Shown here piece after piece: positions 1-11,400 of a stretch of 64,000 nt of DNA. The stretch spans positions 238,241-302,240 of the forward strand of contig MNCI01004609.1 in NCBI GenBank assembly GCA_015680685.1, written 5' to 3'. The stretch comes from Gnetum montanum (lineage: Eukaryota; Streptophyta; Gnetopsida; Gnetales; Gnetaceae). Positions within the stretch are counted from its first letter, which is position 1; every line of letters starts with the position of its first letter. Made by a program: the position numbers and the translations under genes. The notes beneath the pieces were generated by a model that was not told the DNA's origin, did no database searches, and saw only the letters and a list, made by a program, of their open reading frames with translations.

Positions 1-953
1 TGGTTGTACTAAGATCCTTGTAGATCTAATGAAAAATGGGAGTAAGAGTAATCAAAAGGGCACTCAACAATAAAATGCTATTCTAGGGGGTCCCACTGGA
101 AAGACATGCATCCATGCTTGAAGGTTGGCAATTTCTCTAGATTCAGTAAAGTGAAAAAACGGAAAAAAAAAGAAAAAGAAAAGTGCCATGAAACAAAAAT
201 CACTCCTCCCTTGTACTAAACGCCAAGTGATCGTACGCCTTGTTGTTATGGTACTCTCATAATTGTTCATCATGGGATGAAACAATGCGATGTCAATGTT
301 AGACGGATGGACTTGGTTCTAATCTTGGAACGATGGGTTAATGACATGTTAATCATGCTTTACATGCAAGATTCATTGTGCCCTGCGACAGTTACCTCAT
401 GTCCCGATCTCTACGATCCCTTTCTCTACTTCATCTCATCTCACTGTTCGTGTAATTGTAGCTCGTGTCCCATGTAACATAAAATTTTCATCTCATTCCG
501 GTGATATTTACATGTGTGTGTTTTGTGGAGTTAGTGCAGATTACAATTAACCCTTCTAGTACCCACGGACACTTTTAGTGTGATTACACAAGGGCATAAT
601 AGGTTGAACCTTCTTTGGGGAGGACCCACTTGTGTAATTTTGTTGTAATCTTCATTAATTCTCTTGCTTAAACACACAATTTTTGACCCTCAGCTTAATT
701 TTCATAAATTTCTTTCCCATTTATTGACCCCCAAACTTTAACGTTCCAATGTACCATTACATTCCCTTTTCTTCATAATCGCCAAAGTTTTAATTGTTAA
801 ATTCACATCTTTATCATTCAAAGTGCCTCTGGAATTCATGTAATTACCCTTGAATATGATAATCCTTGTCAATGTTCTCATTTTACACATTAATTTCAAG
901 AAAAATCATTAAAAATTTAGTCTTTTTCAGGTGTCTCACTACTGTTTGGACGA
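1..953 (+). other. R1 internal non-coding stretch
   Basis: No coding region is recognisable here. Positions 591-630 (agggcataat...ctttggggaggacccact) match 51455-51495 inside element R2 (ctactttggggaggatccact). In R2 that block lies between the protease and the 3' LTR, so this stretch is taken as the corresponding part of a sister element, R1, whose gag-protease half and 5' LTR lie left of the window. The rest is AT-rich with A-rich runs near 150-182. The assignment to R1 rests on that shared block and on the downstream cassette at 1438-1495. Confidence 0.55.
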
Positions 954-1080
954 GATATCGCGTACGCGATGTATTGTATGCGATATCGTGTCCCCTGTTC
1001 CTATAAATAGGAACCCCTACCGCAACACTTAGCTTCATTTGACATTTACGTGGGGGGGGGGGAGGCGGAGGAGGAGGTTT
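954..1080 (+). promoter_or_regulatory. U3-like palindrome and TATA box inside R1
   Basis: GATATCGCGTACGCGAT (954-970) is followed by GCGATATCG (980-988) and by TATAAATA at about 1002-1009. This is the order and spacing seen in the U3 of the R-family LTRs (palindrome, then TATA about 20-50 nt downstream). The sequence after the TATA differs from the R-family LTR and runs into an 11-G run and purine tract at 1052-1077. Either this is the remnant of another LTR or an internal promoter upstream of the extra ORF. The matching region of R2 (51500-51660) is about 390 nt shorter and lacks it. Confidence 0.5.
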
Positions 1081-1194
1081 TTGAATTTTTTCTCTGCGAC
1101 TTGCGATTGAGTGACCATTGCTTTTTCAAGTATATCTCACGCACTGGTACTCCGATTTTATTTCCATTTGAACCTGCTTGAACTCGGAGTGTTC

Positions 1195-1214
1195 AGTTTA
1201 GTCGTGGGGGAGAG
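1195..1214 (+). other. Internal polypurine-tract-like site
   Basis: The sequence tagtcgtgggggagaga closely resembles the polypurine tract that sits directly against the 3' LTR of R1 (agtcgtgggggta, ending 4450) and of R2 (agtcatgggggta, ending 52233). R2 has a matching internal copy at about 51673-51686. A second polypurine tract can prime extra plus-strand synthesis in some retroelements; that role is inferred here. Confidence 0.4.
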
Positions 1215-1437
1215 ACACTCATTGAAAAGTGCCTAACTTTTTTGAAATTTTTCATCGTCCAAAGGACATCAATTAGGGTAATTAATACTAACACTTAGAC
1301 ACATTGTGCCAAAAATCATATGCCCTTAAGTATACCGGGATATTAAAACGAAAATCCATCTAAGTCATAGGACCCATCATTATAATTTTCAGGTCGATCA
1401 CACAATAACATAAGATCTTTAATTAAGGCAAGTAGTA

Positions 1438-1495
1438 AGGTATAACTTGATTTCCTAAACAACCTTACTAATGTCGGGCCGTGTGATTGCAGATG
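1438..1495 (+). promoter_or_regulatory. Splice branch point and 3' splice site before the extra ORF
   Basis: TACTAAT at 1466-1472 matches the TACTAAC-type branch consensus. The AG at 1491-1492 lies about 20 nt after the branch A, and the ATG of the extra ORF follows at once at 1493. R2 has the same cassette: agtaaggtat, then TACTAAT at 51832-51838, AG at 51860-51861 and ATG at 51862. Conservation in two elements supports a real acceptor. It suggests the extra ORF was made from a spliced RNA, as known for envelope-like genes of some retroelements. The donor would lie left of the window; R2 has a candidate at 50501. Confidence 0.6.
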
Positions 1496-4279
1496 GCCCC
1501 GAAACGCTCCCAGCAGAAGAGTCTGACCCAAGGTAGAGCAAAACAACCTAGGAGAGGTCGAAGGCAAGTCCCTATCGGATAACATAATGACCAAGAGGTG
1601 CATTCATTCAGCATCCATCAAGATGAACCTCCTACCAGACGATCCGGGTAGGCGAAAGGAGGAGCTACTGTGCCTGAACTGGGACAACAACTCACGTTGC
1701 CCCCGGAATGTGTTCAGGCTATCCACACGAAGTCCACAATCGATTCGGTGATTGTGGAATTCAACTTCAAATCTTTTGCAGAGTTCGCTCCTGTGGCTGT
1801 TAGGGATCACCTCAAAGGGTCTCCCTTATGGCTTGTCCTCTCTGAACAAGGTGCTTGGTACTTAGGAGAAACATACCTATTTTGGCACAATAAGGAGCAA
1901 GGCACCACGGTAAACATCGATGGTGTGACAGTGGATTTATCTGCACAGGTGATTTCGGAAGTGTTAAACCTTCCGAATTCAAGCCCGCACGTTGCTTGGT
2001 TATCCACCCGATCAGACCCTGATGTGCGAAAGGATTGGCTAGAAAGGGCTTATGGCAGGGATAAAGCTTTTGGTGAGTTGACCATGGAAGAGAGAGTTTA
2101 TTTCAAAATCAGAACCTATCACCTCTTCCCCACAAAAGGTTTAAAAAGAATATCAACGTACGCGGCAAGAGGATGTGTAGTGTTGATGGGAAAGGTTAAC
2201 ACTGACCTTCCTCATTTATATTTGACGAAGATCCTAAGGCGATTCGAAGAACGGAAAACAGGAAAAATGGCACTCCCTTTTCCCTGTCTTATCAGAAAAC
2301 TTTGCCGTCGGGCTGGGATTCAGGGATATAAAAATGACGTCCTCCGAAAAGCCCAAAATGCTTCTTATGCTGAATTGTTAAAGGCGCCAGCTCCAAGAAA
2401 GAGCACTGGCGAAGATTTGGGACCAGATGAGGAAGATGAAGAGAAAATGACTGAACCCCCTGCAACTCAACTTGCAGGACCCAGTCAGCCTCCAGCCACA
2501 GGTCCTAGCCAACAATAAGAAGTAGGACCTGGCACAGGCCAGGATCAGCTGCCGTCGTAAGACTATAGACCGTCAGTGAGCCATTTGAGGGCCATTGCTG
2601 AGACGGTCAGTTGGGAAAGTCGTGATGATGCCAATCTCTTCCGTGTCATCGATGATGCCAGCCAGCCTACAATTTCAGTAGATCGCACAAGGGGTGAGTT
2701 GTTACTACAGACAGGAGGAGGGGAAAGCATATGGTCACAATAGATCTCTGGAAACGCAACATCTTTCCAAGTTCAGTTAGAGACTGGTGAAGGGGCCACT
2801 GTGGTGGCCATGCAACACCAGGATGCCGCGGGAGCAGCTGAGGTGGTCGCTGACCACATCAAAGAGTCTTTTAATGTACCTGTTATGCCACCGGAAGATC
2901 TTTCAGGAGGATAGGATGCTCAAACTATTGCCGGAACCTCAATGACTCCTGCTGAACATGAGGATGTATTGGACAGATTGCTTCAAACAGGACAAGTTTT
3001 AACGTCCCTGTTTGACATCCCCTAGGATGTAACGATAATTCAGTCAGACCTCATTTCGACAAAGGGAAAAATGGTCATATCCGAAGTAAGGGCTGAGCAT
3101 GCTGAGGTTGAAGTGCAGAAATTACAAGAGCAGCTCATCGCCTTACAAGCAGCACAGCGGGATCCCTTGCGATTGGTTCCCGCAGACCAGTTAGACAATT
3201 TTAAAACCGAGCAATTAACCAAATTAATTGCAGAAAATAAAAAGGTGGCAGAAGAAAAGGAGACGGCCACTTGGGATGCCTCCGCAGCAAAGGCGCAAAC
3301 TCATGCGCATCTTAAGGCACTCAAGGCCTTACAAGAAGAAAATAAACAGTTGGTTGCTGATAACCTTCGGTTGACTTCTGTGGAGAAACAAAAGAATGTT
3401 CTCGATGAGCACTTTCATCGGCTGCGAGAACAATTCATCCGAGTCAACCAGGATGTAAGCCGTTTAGCCAGAGAAAATAGAACCCTCTCAATGGAGGAGG
3501 TGCGCGCTATTCGACAGAAATCAGCCATCGAGATTAGCGCGTGGCAGAATGAGGCTAAACGACACGAGAAGCTGAAGGAGCACTTCCGTGACCAGGTGGG
3601 GATGTACAAACAGATCCTGGAGAAGGAGATCCATATGGCAAAAGCCCAAATCAACAACATCAGTGCCCAGCACACTGATTGGGGGGCCATATTGGACACT
3701 TATGCCTATGCCCACCAGGCGGAAATTAAGAACCGGGACCTGCAGATCCAAGACTTAACTGAATACATGGAGTTGGCCAACCTTCGATATGCCAACCTGG
3801 CCATGTTAACAGCAGGACGCCCGAGGTCAGAGCTCGAGCAGCAGGTAGCTTCCACCTACATCAAATATGAAGCAGAGTTTGCAGAACGAAAGAAGTTGGC
3901 TGAAAAATTAGATGTTGCAAATTCTGAACTCGCGGTGGTAAAAGAGAGCTACCAAGGGCAGAAAGATGTGGCAACCGACTTGGCTCGACGGCTAACAGAA
4001 CTTCATGAATACAAAGACAAAGCCAGAGCCTTTGAAGAGGAACGACGGGTGTTTGCGGCGTGGTACGTCAAAGCTAATCAGATGTTCCCGCAACTACCCT
4101 GTCCGTGGGAAGTGCCGACTCCATCAAACATTGGAGCATCAGCATGGACGGCACAAGACCCTCGGACTGAAGAGGAGAAGCTCCAGGCTATTCTTCAGCG
4201 TCATCAATCTTCAAAACTTGGAGCACGTGACAAAGGGAAAGCACCCATGGAGGAGCCACCGCCACCAGGAACTACATGA
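1493..4279 (+). pseudogene. Extra ORF of R1: 928-codon plant-transposon-type protein, seven stops
   Basis: A single reading frame runs from ATG 1493 to TGA 4277-4279 with no frameshift. It is broken by TAA/TAG at 1580, 1649, 2516, 2558, 2741, 2912 and 3023; all seven could arise from CAA or CAG by C-to-T. The N-terminus is basic (MAPKRSQQK, then PRRGRR), a possible nuclear signal. Codons for about residues 60-300 include LPFPCLIRKLCRRAGI, a motif I recognise from the plant-transposon-associated globular domain (PF20167-like) of extra ORFs in Ty3/gypsy elements. An acidic, Pro/Gln-rich linker follows. The last 400 residues are a long heptad-rich coiled coil (many EEK, LQEQ, ELEQQ runs) with a Pro-rich tail. 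It has no protease, RT or integrase. Function is unknown; a structural or envelope-position role is inference. It sits just upstream of the 3' UTR and polypurine tract. Confidence 0.75.
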
Positions 4280-4450
4280 GTTCCACATTTTTGTAGTTGT
4301 AGCATTTTTTCTCTGTGTTGTGTCTTCCCACACTGCGGCATTAGTCCATTTCTTTTTCTAGTTAATAATCCCATACCTATCCACTGTGTAATCACTGAAG
4401 CTTGTTCTCCTTGTAACTCGAGGACGAGTTTTTATTCAGTCGTGGGGGTA
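4280..4450 (+). other. R1 3' untranslated region and polypurine tract
   Basis: This stretch ends in agtcgtgggggta (4438-4450), directly against the TG of the LTR, as expected for the plus-strand primer. The blocks aataatcccatacc and actcgaggacgag are shared with R2 at 52166-52210, which shows that both elements belong to one family. Confidence 0.75.
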
Positions 4451-4474
4451 TGATGAGACGCGGTTTGCGTCGGC

Positions 4475-4557
4475 CGCGATATCGCGTACGCGATATCGCG
4501 TCCTTCCCTACGATATCGCGTACGCGATATCGCAGTCCGCCGCCATGTCTATAAATA
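4475..4557 (+). promoter_or_regulatory. LTR promoter: two CpG-rich palindromes and TATA box
   Basis: The core palindrome GATATCGCGTACGCGATATC occurs at 4478-4497, inside a 26-bp perfect palindrome at 4475-4500. It recurs at 4512-4531, inside a 22-bp palindrome at 4511-4532. TATAAATA follows at 4550-4557, 18 nt after the second copy. The arrangement recurs in every R-family LTR here, so it is a candidate binding site for a dimeric factor. No such factor is identified. Confidence 0.7.
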
Positions 4558-4957
4558 AGAGGCGGCTCTCCCTTGTTTGGGGATCCCAGTTTTAGTGTAG
4601 CGAAGCTCTGGCAGTTTGATCCCTCCAGAGTTAGAATTTTCCCGTGTCTGCCCGCAGTGTGGTGAATGTGATTGTACGGTGTCTTTATTCGAGTGTGCCG
4701 TACTTGGACACGCACATGACCGGCAATAAAGATCGAGATTACTTCATCATTGCAGCATTCACTTAGTTTATTTAATTGTTATTTATTTAATGTTATTTAT
4801 TGCTTTCATAGCGCGGTGTGAGTACGACTTAACTACGAGCATCTACGGGTGTGTACGGCTAGTTAAGGAATCGGTTGCTCATCGCGATTAGTTTCTCACC
4901 CTCAAACTCCTAGAAGTGGAACGAGTACGACTTGATTACGAGCATTTAAGTGTGACT

Positions 4958-5081
4958 GCTTGGTAGCCTAGTGGTGTAGCTAGGGGGATCTACGCTTGGT
5001 AACCCAGTGGCGTATTTGGGGTCTGCGCTTGGTAGTCCCAGTGGCGTACCTAGGCCTATGCTTGGTAGTCCCAGTGGCAGT
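4958..5081 (+). repeat. Tandem repeat in LTR U5
   Basis: Four units start with gcttggta at 4958, 4994, 5027 and 5060, with steps of 36, 33 and 33 nt. The common core is gcttggtagtcccagtggcgta. A decayed version is present in the solo LTR at 32320-32385 on the other strand. Confidence 0.7.
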
Positions 5082-5422
5082 TGTGCATGAAGTCCAAGAT
5101 GTGTACGGTTGATCAAGGAATCGGTTGCTCGTTGCACTTAGGCTAGAATAGATTTTCTTACCTTTTTCCTCTTAGCTTAGATTAGTTAATATTATTTTCC
5201 ACTGCCATCAAGAGTAGCGTAGAATTAGGACATATAATACACCTCATCTAGACTAAACCATACGTGACATATGCAAAACTAGTCTGGATGGGAAGACAAC
5301 GAACTGCGACCTAAGGCTAACTATTTAGGTGCCACAACTAGTCCATCTGCGGAGTTTGACTGGATCGCACATGCGACGCTCGTTTTGTATGGTTGAGTGT
5401 AGGGGTACCTCACCACTCATCA

Positions 5423-8400
5423 CCATATCAACTTAAGAGGAGACCTTAACCTATGGCCAACCAATTCTAAGCAAGCTAGAACTTTTGGAGGTAGTAGTAG
5501 TCATACAACTTTTAGTTTGGCTCCCTCATGCAATGCTTATGGTAAGTTGAGCATCTTAGGAATGAGTACACAAATTATCATACTTGAAATTATTATGGGA
5601 AATTTCATTGTAATATGATACCTATCACAACCTAACATGAACCTAAGCTAGGCAATCTCATGGTAACCAAATGGTCCAAGAAAACCACTTTCTTGATTAA
5701 TCTCCCTCAAATTGAAAGAGGAATTATAGGTTATTGAAAAAATTTGACAACCTGAGTTAAACATTTATGATCTAGACCAAAATAAAACAAAGAATGATAT
5801 GTGGTTGATAGTAAAAGCATTTGCAAAATGGAGTATGAAGAAAACATATTTGATTCCGGAAAGAATCAAATTTGAAAGGGAAAATTATGAGAAAATAGAT
5901 CTAAAGCAGATATAGATGATACTAAGAAAAAGAAATAATTGGAATAGGTAGATCTTGATTACAAAAGAAGAAAATGAGAACTTGCTATGAACACTCTATG
6001 TTAAACCCCAAAATCAATTTAGTTTTTATCTTTGCATTTCATATTTTTCATTTTTTTATTTATCTTCATATTTTTCCTTTTGCATGGTCATGTCTTTTGA
6101 CTAATGGTACTTTTGTGCATGGGTTTTCTATGTGTTTCCCATCATGTCTTCCATAGGAATCAATGGTTGAGATCCCTACTATGGTGACCAATGATGGATA
6201 CTCGTTCATTCATTGCCTTTAGTAAGCTCTTAGTCATCTGGATATGTAAAACCCAAGGCAATTCTTGCTTTTGGTATATCCTTTGATCATGCTTCCTTTT
6301 AATAATTTATATTTGCTAATTAACCTAGGTATGTTACATACCTTAGCTTGATTAGGGGGGATAACTAATTAATAAAGGATATGATAGTAGGGTATAACCA
6401 GTTTGGAAGCTGAGCCAATAACAAGTTATGAAATGAGTTAGATGTAAGTAATGTAGCTCGGATCCTTAAATCATAGGAAATTTTTAGACCTTGATTTATA
6501 AGACATTCTTACACCTAATGAAGTAGACCTTGTGAGGTGATGTTAAGTCCAATCAATCCTAGGTAGGGCCTTCCTAATCGAGTTATATGTGGACTCATAT
6601 CCAAGAATAAAAATTTATAATCAATAGAGAAATAAGCATATGTACGTAATTAACAAATAAATATTTGGACATTTGGATAATGGACAATTTTTATTTTATT
6701 ATTTTATGATGTTGGATAATGAACATTAATGATCTTTTCCTTGTTAAATGTCTATATGTTTTTAATGTATTAAATTTTGGATAGCTAAAAGGATATCTTG
6801 GACTAGTAGTAGCATAATTTTATTTTGTTTACAGTTGCATGTATATTATTGTTTTATTTTATTTTATTTATTTTCACCTTTATGCTCAGGCACTAGCCAA
6901 AGGCTAGTTAGGGGCTTCGTTAAACGCCAAAATCAATTTAGGTTTTAAATAAACATCCTTGTAAAATTCATACATTTCAATCAACTTGATTGTTAATTAT
7001 TTAATTAGTGTTTAATTAATGTGTATTTTAGTTTAATTAATATTATATTGTATAAATACATTATTATAATGTGCTTATAATTATATAATAAAAACATTAT
7101 ATATATGTCTAAACTATATAAAGACATTATATATTATATTAATGTGATTATAATTATATATTATGAAGATGTTATAAAACTATATAAACATTAAACTTTA
7201 AAATTAGGGCAACATCAACATGGTAACACCATGCAGCTCCACAACATGTAGAAATGCTCCAATTTGGCCACATATTCCTCTACTTGCTTGTGGAGAGCTT
7301 ATTTGTAAATGTGCTTAGCAACAAGACCTAAAATATCTTATTAATCAAGTTAAACTTCATTAAGGTTTTTGGTTAATCAGGGAAAGGCTAGAAGCATTTT
7401 AGTGATGGCCTCCACCTTAACAGAAGCTAGTAATGTAGCACATACAGCTATGAAAATGAAGTTGCATCAATTTAAAGATGTGAAATTCTTAAAAGATAAG
7501 CAGGAGAGGAATGTACTGCTCATGTCAGTGGAAAGTCATCATGTAAAGATTACTTGTCATCTCCTCAAGTAGAACTACTATCGTTTACATGGCTAGACTT
7601 GTGTCCATGTTCAGCTACCCTGTGAATGCTCGCTATGCACCAAGCAAGAGGCAAGGGAAGAAGGTGAGAAGGTTCAACTATTACATATTCCTATGCTACA
7701 CCTTAGCCATGCTTTTCATGATCGTGTTGGTGCTATTGCAATGCAAGAGAGGAGGAAGAAGGAAAAGGATCATGATGTATCTTATTGTTGTGCTGCTGCT
7801 ATTGCTATGTTAATGTTGCAAGGTGCAATTTGAGATATACTTTTGCAAAAGAAAAAGAGGTTACATGGGTACTCCAATGGATAACTCATATTTTTAAACA
7901 AGTTTGCAAGATGCATTGTAGGGCATTGCCAACTTCATGACGGTGATGTAATACAATGATTTAAATGAAGTGCAACTGTGCAACAATGTGAACAAGGGAA
8001 ACAGAGATGATGAAACACTATTGTGTAGTGCACTATATAGTAACCTCAATGTTATGGAAGAATGCAACAATGAGGTGGACATGACATGACCAATGAAATT
8101 ATGTTCCATAACATCATCATTGACCAACACTACTATCCCACCAGAAATTATTGCATCATCAGCAACTACATCAACATTTGCATCAACAACTGTGCTTACC
8201 AATTGATTCTAATTATGGCAATGACTACAACATTAAAAACTCCATGGGAATCACTGTTCTCAAGAAAAAATTGTTATGTGCCATAGCACAGTTCTATAAG
8301 AGACCGATGACAATGTAGTGGATGGGAATGTAAAAGATGTTGAAAGTTTCTATGTTTCTATAGGTGGGAAGCACTGCTTCCAGAAGCAATGTTGTTGGAA

Positions 8401-11400
8401 AGGTTTTCATTGCCAATGAATACCCACCAACCATGCACTTGCTTGTGGGTTTTCCTAGTGGCACATTCATTGCACCAGTCTCATTAACAACACTAACATG
8501 GATTATGAACACATGGAGTGGAGCATCATGCACATGGAAGATGTGGCCTCCAAGTTAATTTAAGACATAAGGATGCTAAACTTGCCAATAACATCAATTA
8601 TCATGGATTAGTATCAAATTCTCCCGTATTAATCTATTATTAAAATACTTATTTTTAAACATTGTTGAAGTATAAATAAGACATTTAACTTTGTAATCAA
8701 TGGTGGGTAGCCATCGAGCACCTAGGGGACACCCAAAAGAAATACTTAGAATCAATACCCAAGAGAACACACATCATGCTAAAATTAATTTCCTTTGAAG
8801 AATTATTAACTGAGGATTTGTTGAGCTTTGTGGCAATTATAGACCATTGGAGTCCATTGTTGGGCTGTCAAGGTTGCTACACTATGGAAACAACAAGGTA
8901 GAATTAGAGAGTAGGTGAAGTCTCCCTTGTAATCTTCATAATCTATGCTTGTATTTAGGATTTCAATTTGATTTTAATTATTAATTTTCACTCTTGAACT
9001 TAATATTAGAAGTTAGGATAATAACTTATGTTTTTACTTATGCATGATAGTCATAAGTATGGGATTTGATTATAATTATTTTATGTCTTGATGATATTTT
9101 GACTTTTGAACCATTCCTTCACAAATACGACTTGTGAGTCAGTCATAGATGAGGTGACTTTTCTACAATGAAAGATAGTTATTAAAGTAATCTAGCACCA
9201 AATTTTTCCTGGCTTGTTACTCTAGAAGATGTACTAGGGATTAGAGGCATCTAACAAGAAGCTATGTTTTCTCATTTCTTCTCCAATGTGTATACCTAGT
9301 AGAGATTTGACAAGAACATTTGTAGATTCAATGGTTGATCTAGTAGAGGATTAGATCAGATTGATGTGTTGACTTGATTTTGAGTAATTCTCCATATATC
9401 AAGAGGATAGCATGAAGGGAATACAAATATGTTAGTAGGAAGAAGATATTAGAAAAATCATAGGAACTAATATATTTAGTAAGAAAATAGTTGTTTTGCA
9501 AAGGTAGAGTGTTTGGAAAAGGATTTTCAAATCACCAACAAGCAAAAAGCCAACTACACTTACTAGTAGATATAGCTAAGAATAATTCCAAGGTAGTGTT
9601 AATCATCAAAAAGTTGATCAAATGCTAACAAATGCCAACCAACCCCTTTTGGTTTCGAAGTATTCTCTTATTTATAGGCAAAACATCTCATAGTTCATAA
9701 AGAAATAATGCATTGGGGGTTCATCGAATCTTCTATAATTTTCTAAAAAGTTCTAGATATGAGAAGTGACATGTAAATAGTCAATGTGAGAATTAACATC
9801 AAACATCAAATGAAAGATTGATGTTGGAAATTGAAAAAATAATTTGTTGCAAAAGTGAAATTTAACATCAAACATCAAATGTGAGATTGATGTTAGATGT
9901 TTAAAAGTTGAAAATAGAATTAATGCTAGAAACAACGTTGAATGTTAAAAATGGAAGCCACAAAAATATAGAACCAAAATGATGTCATTGATGACATGAG
10001 ATATTACTTATAGTAAGCTAAAGATGGAGATCTAGAAACTACATTGTAGATGATGACAAACATTGAATCTAGACTACTGAAGATGGTTTTGAGCTAATAG
10101 TCATAGAATGTACCTAGAAATCTAACTTATGTAGAAAAAAATGAAAGTGGGTACAACATTGCCCCCTCTTAATGGATACTACCAAAAAGCTATGGGAGAA
10201 TCCATCAAGAAAATACATGAGTTGGATACCTACGAGGGGAATGAACAGAGTGGAATGAATGGGGAGAAAGTATGGGATATTATCAATACACCTATGGTGG
10301 AGTAGTATGCCACAGAATTGGGTTGTGACTTGATTTCAAAAAGCACATATGAAAATCCATATATAGCACTTCCTAACTAATTCAATTCTCTCAATCACAT
10401 CCTCACTAGTGTAATGTAGAGACTTGTTTCGCCTTACCAATGTAGAGCATAAGAAGAGAAAGGAATAGAGAAAGAAAGAGAGATAGCAAAAAGTAAAAAT
10501 AGAAAGAAATAAAAGTATGGAAAAGCATGTTAGGAACATCATTGATACACCACTAGTGAAGTAATAAGAAAACCTACCCTAGTATAGTAGAATGTGTTAG
10601 ATTAATAAAGAGTTATGTGACAAAAAGGTAGTTTTGTTATCACTTGGGATCCAATCACACTTAGGTATTGGTTGGAATTTTTAGAGAGAGAAATAAAGAT
10701 TAATAGTTCCAAGTTGGATTCATCAGAATTGTTAGTTGTGGAAGAATGGGCAAGATCAACAAATATAGATGTCATTAATATACATAAGAGAATAAATGAA
10801 GACTTGAAGAAGTTTTTCCCTTTATTCATTGAAATACTAATTTATAATAAGATTAGTTAGAAGTGAAAGTTGGCCCCTAGGTGGCTGTATGAATTTTATG
10901 GAGCGATGTTCCAAGGAAGACCAACCAAGTAGGCATCAATGATCTAATAAGGAGTAGTAGAAGAAATGGAGAAGCTACCTCAAAAGGACAAAAAGGGAAA
11001 GAAGAAGACAATGAACAAGCAACTCAATTTTGGATTTTATTATGGCTTAATAAAGGTTGTGACAATATAATTTTTCTAACGAGGAGAGAAGCAAGCTAAT
11101 GTTGCTTCTTTGCCAACACTTGGAAAGTTTGATGTTAGCCTATAGCATTGGAGGTGGCACTCTTTTGATGTAATTTTCAAAGACCTAAAAAGAGGTTACG
11201 TCATCAGTATCATATATCATTAAGGATCTCTAGAAGAAAATAATAGGAGATTAAGGAGGGAATGAGGAAATTGCGGAGACTATCTTTAGAACTATTGAGC
11301 AAGGATAGGCATCAAGAAAAAGGATACATCTTTCTAAAAAATAAATCTCCACCAGGACCACTAAAGTCAAAGTCTCCCATGAAAAATTGAAGGCATGAAT

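Larger units (their letters stand above)
4451..5422 (+). repeat. 3' LTR of element R1 (972 bp)
   Basis: It starts TGATGAG and ends CTCATCA, a 7-bp terminal inverted repeat, and is directly preceded by a polypurine tract. U3 carries two palindromes and TATAAATA (4550-4557). AATAAA at 4725-4730 is a likely polyadenylation signal. U5 carries a four-unit tandem repeat. It belongs to the longer subfamily, together with the solo LTR at 31984-32776. No upstream partner LTR is in the window. The 3' flank begins CCATA; the other target-site copy is not visible. Confidence 0.85.

Noticed and set aside
3415-3751. Minus-strand frames inside the R1 extra ORF
   Set aside because: Shadows of the coiled-coil coding strand.
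954-4532. Repeated palindromes as a CRISPR array or bacterial operator
   Set aside because: Only one or two copies per site, always in the same place in LTRs with a TATA box. No spacer periodicity and no bacterial genes.
5999-6948. 5999 and 6920 as a pair of LTRs of one short element
   Set aside because: Similarity stops after about 28 nt; real LTR pairs would match over their length.
7369-8560. Group of 60-100-codon frames as a small gene cluster
   Set aside because: Short, on both strands, without recognisable motifs or splice pattern. Consistent with chance frames.
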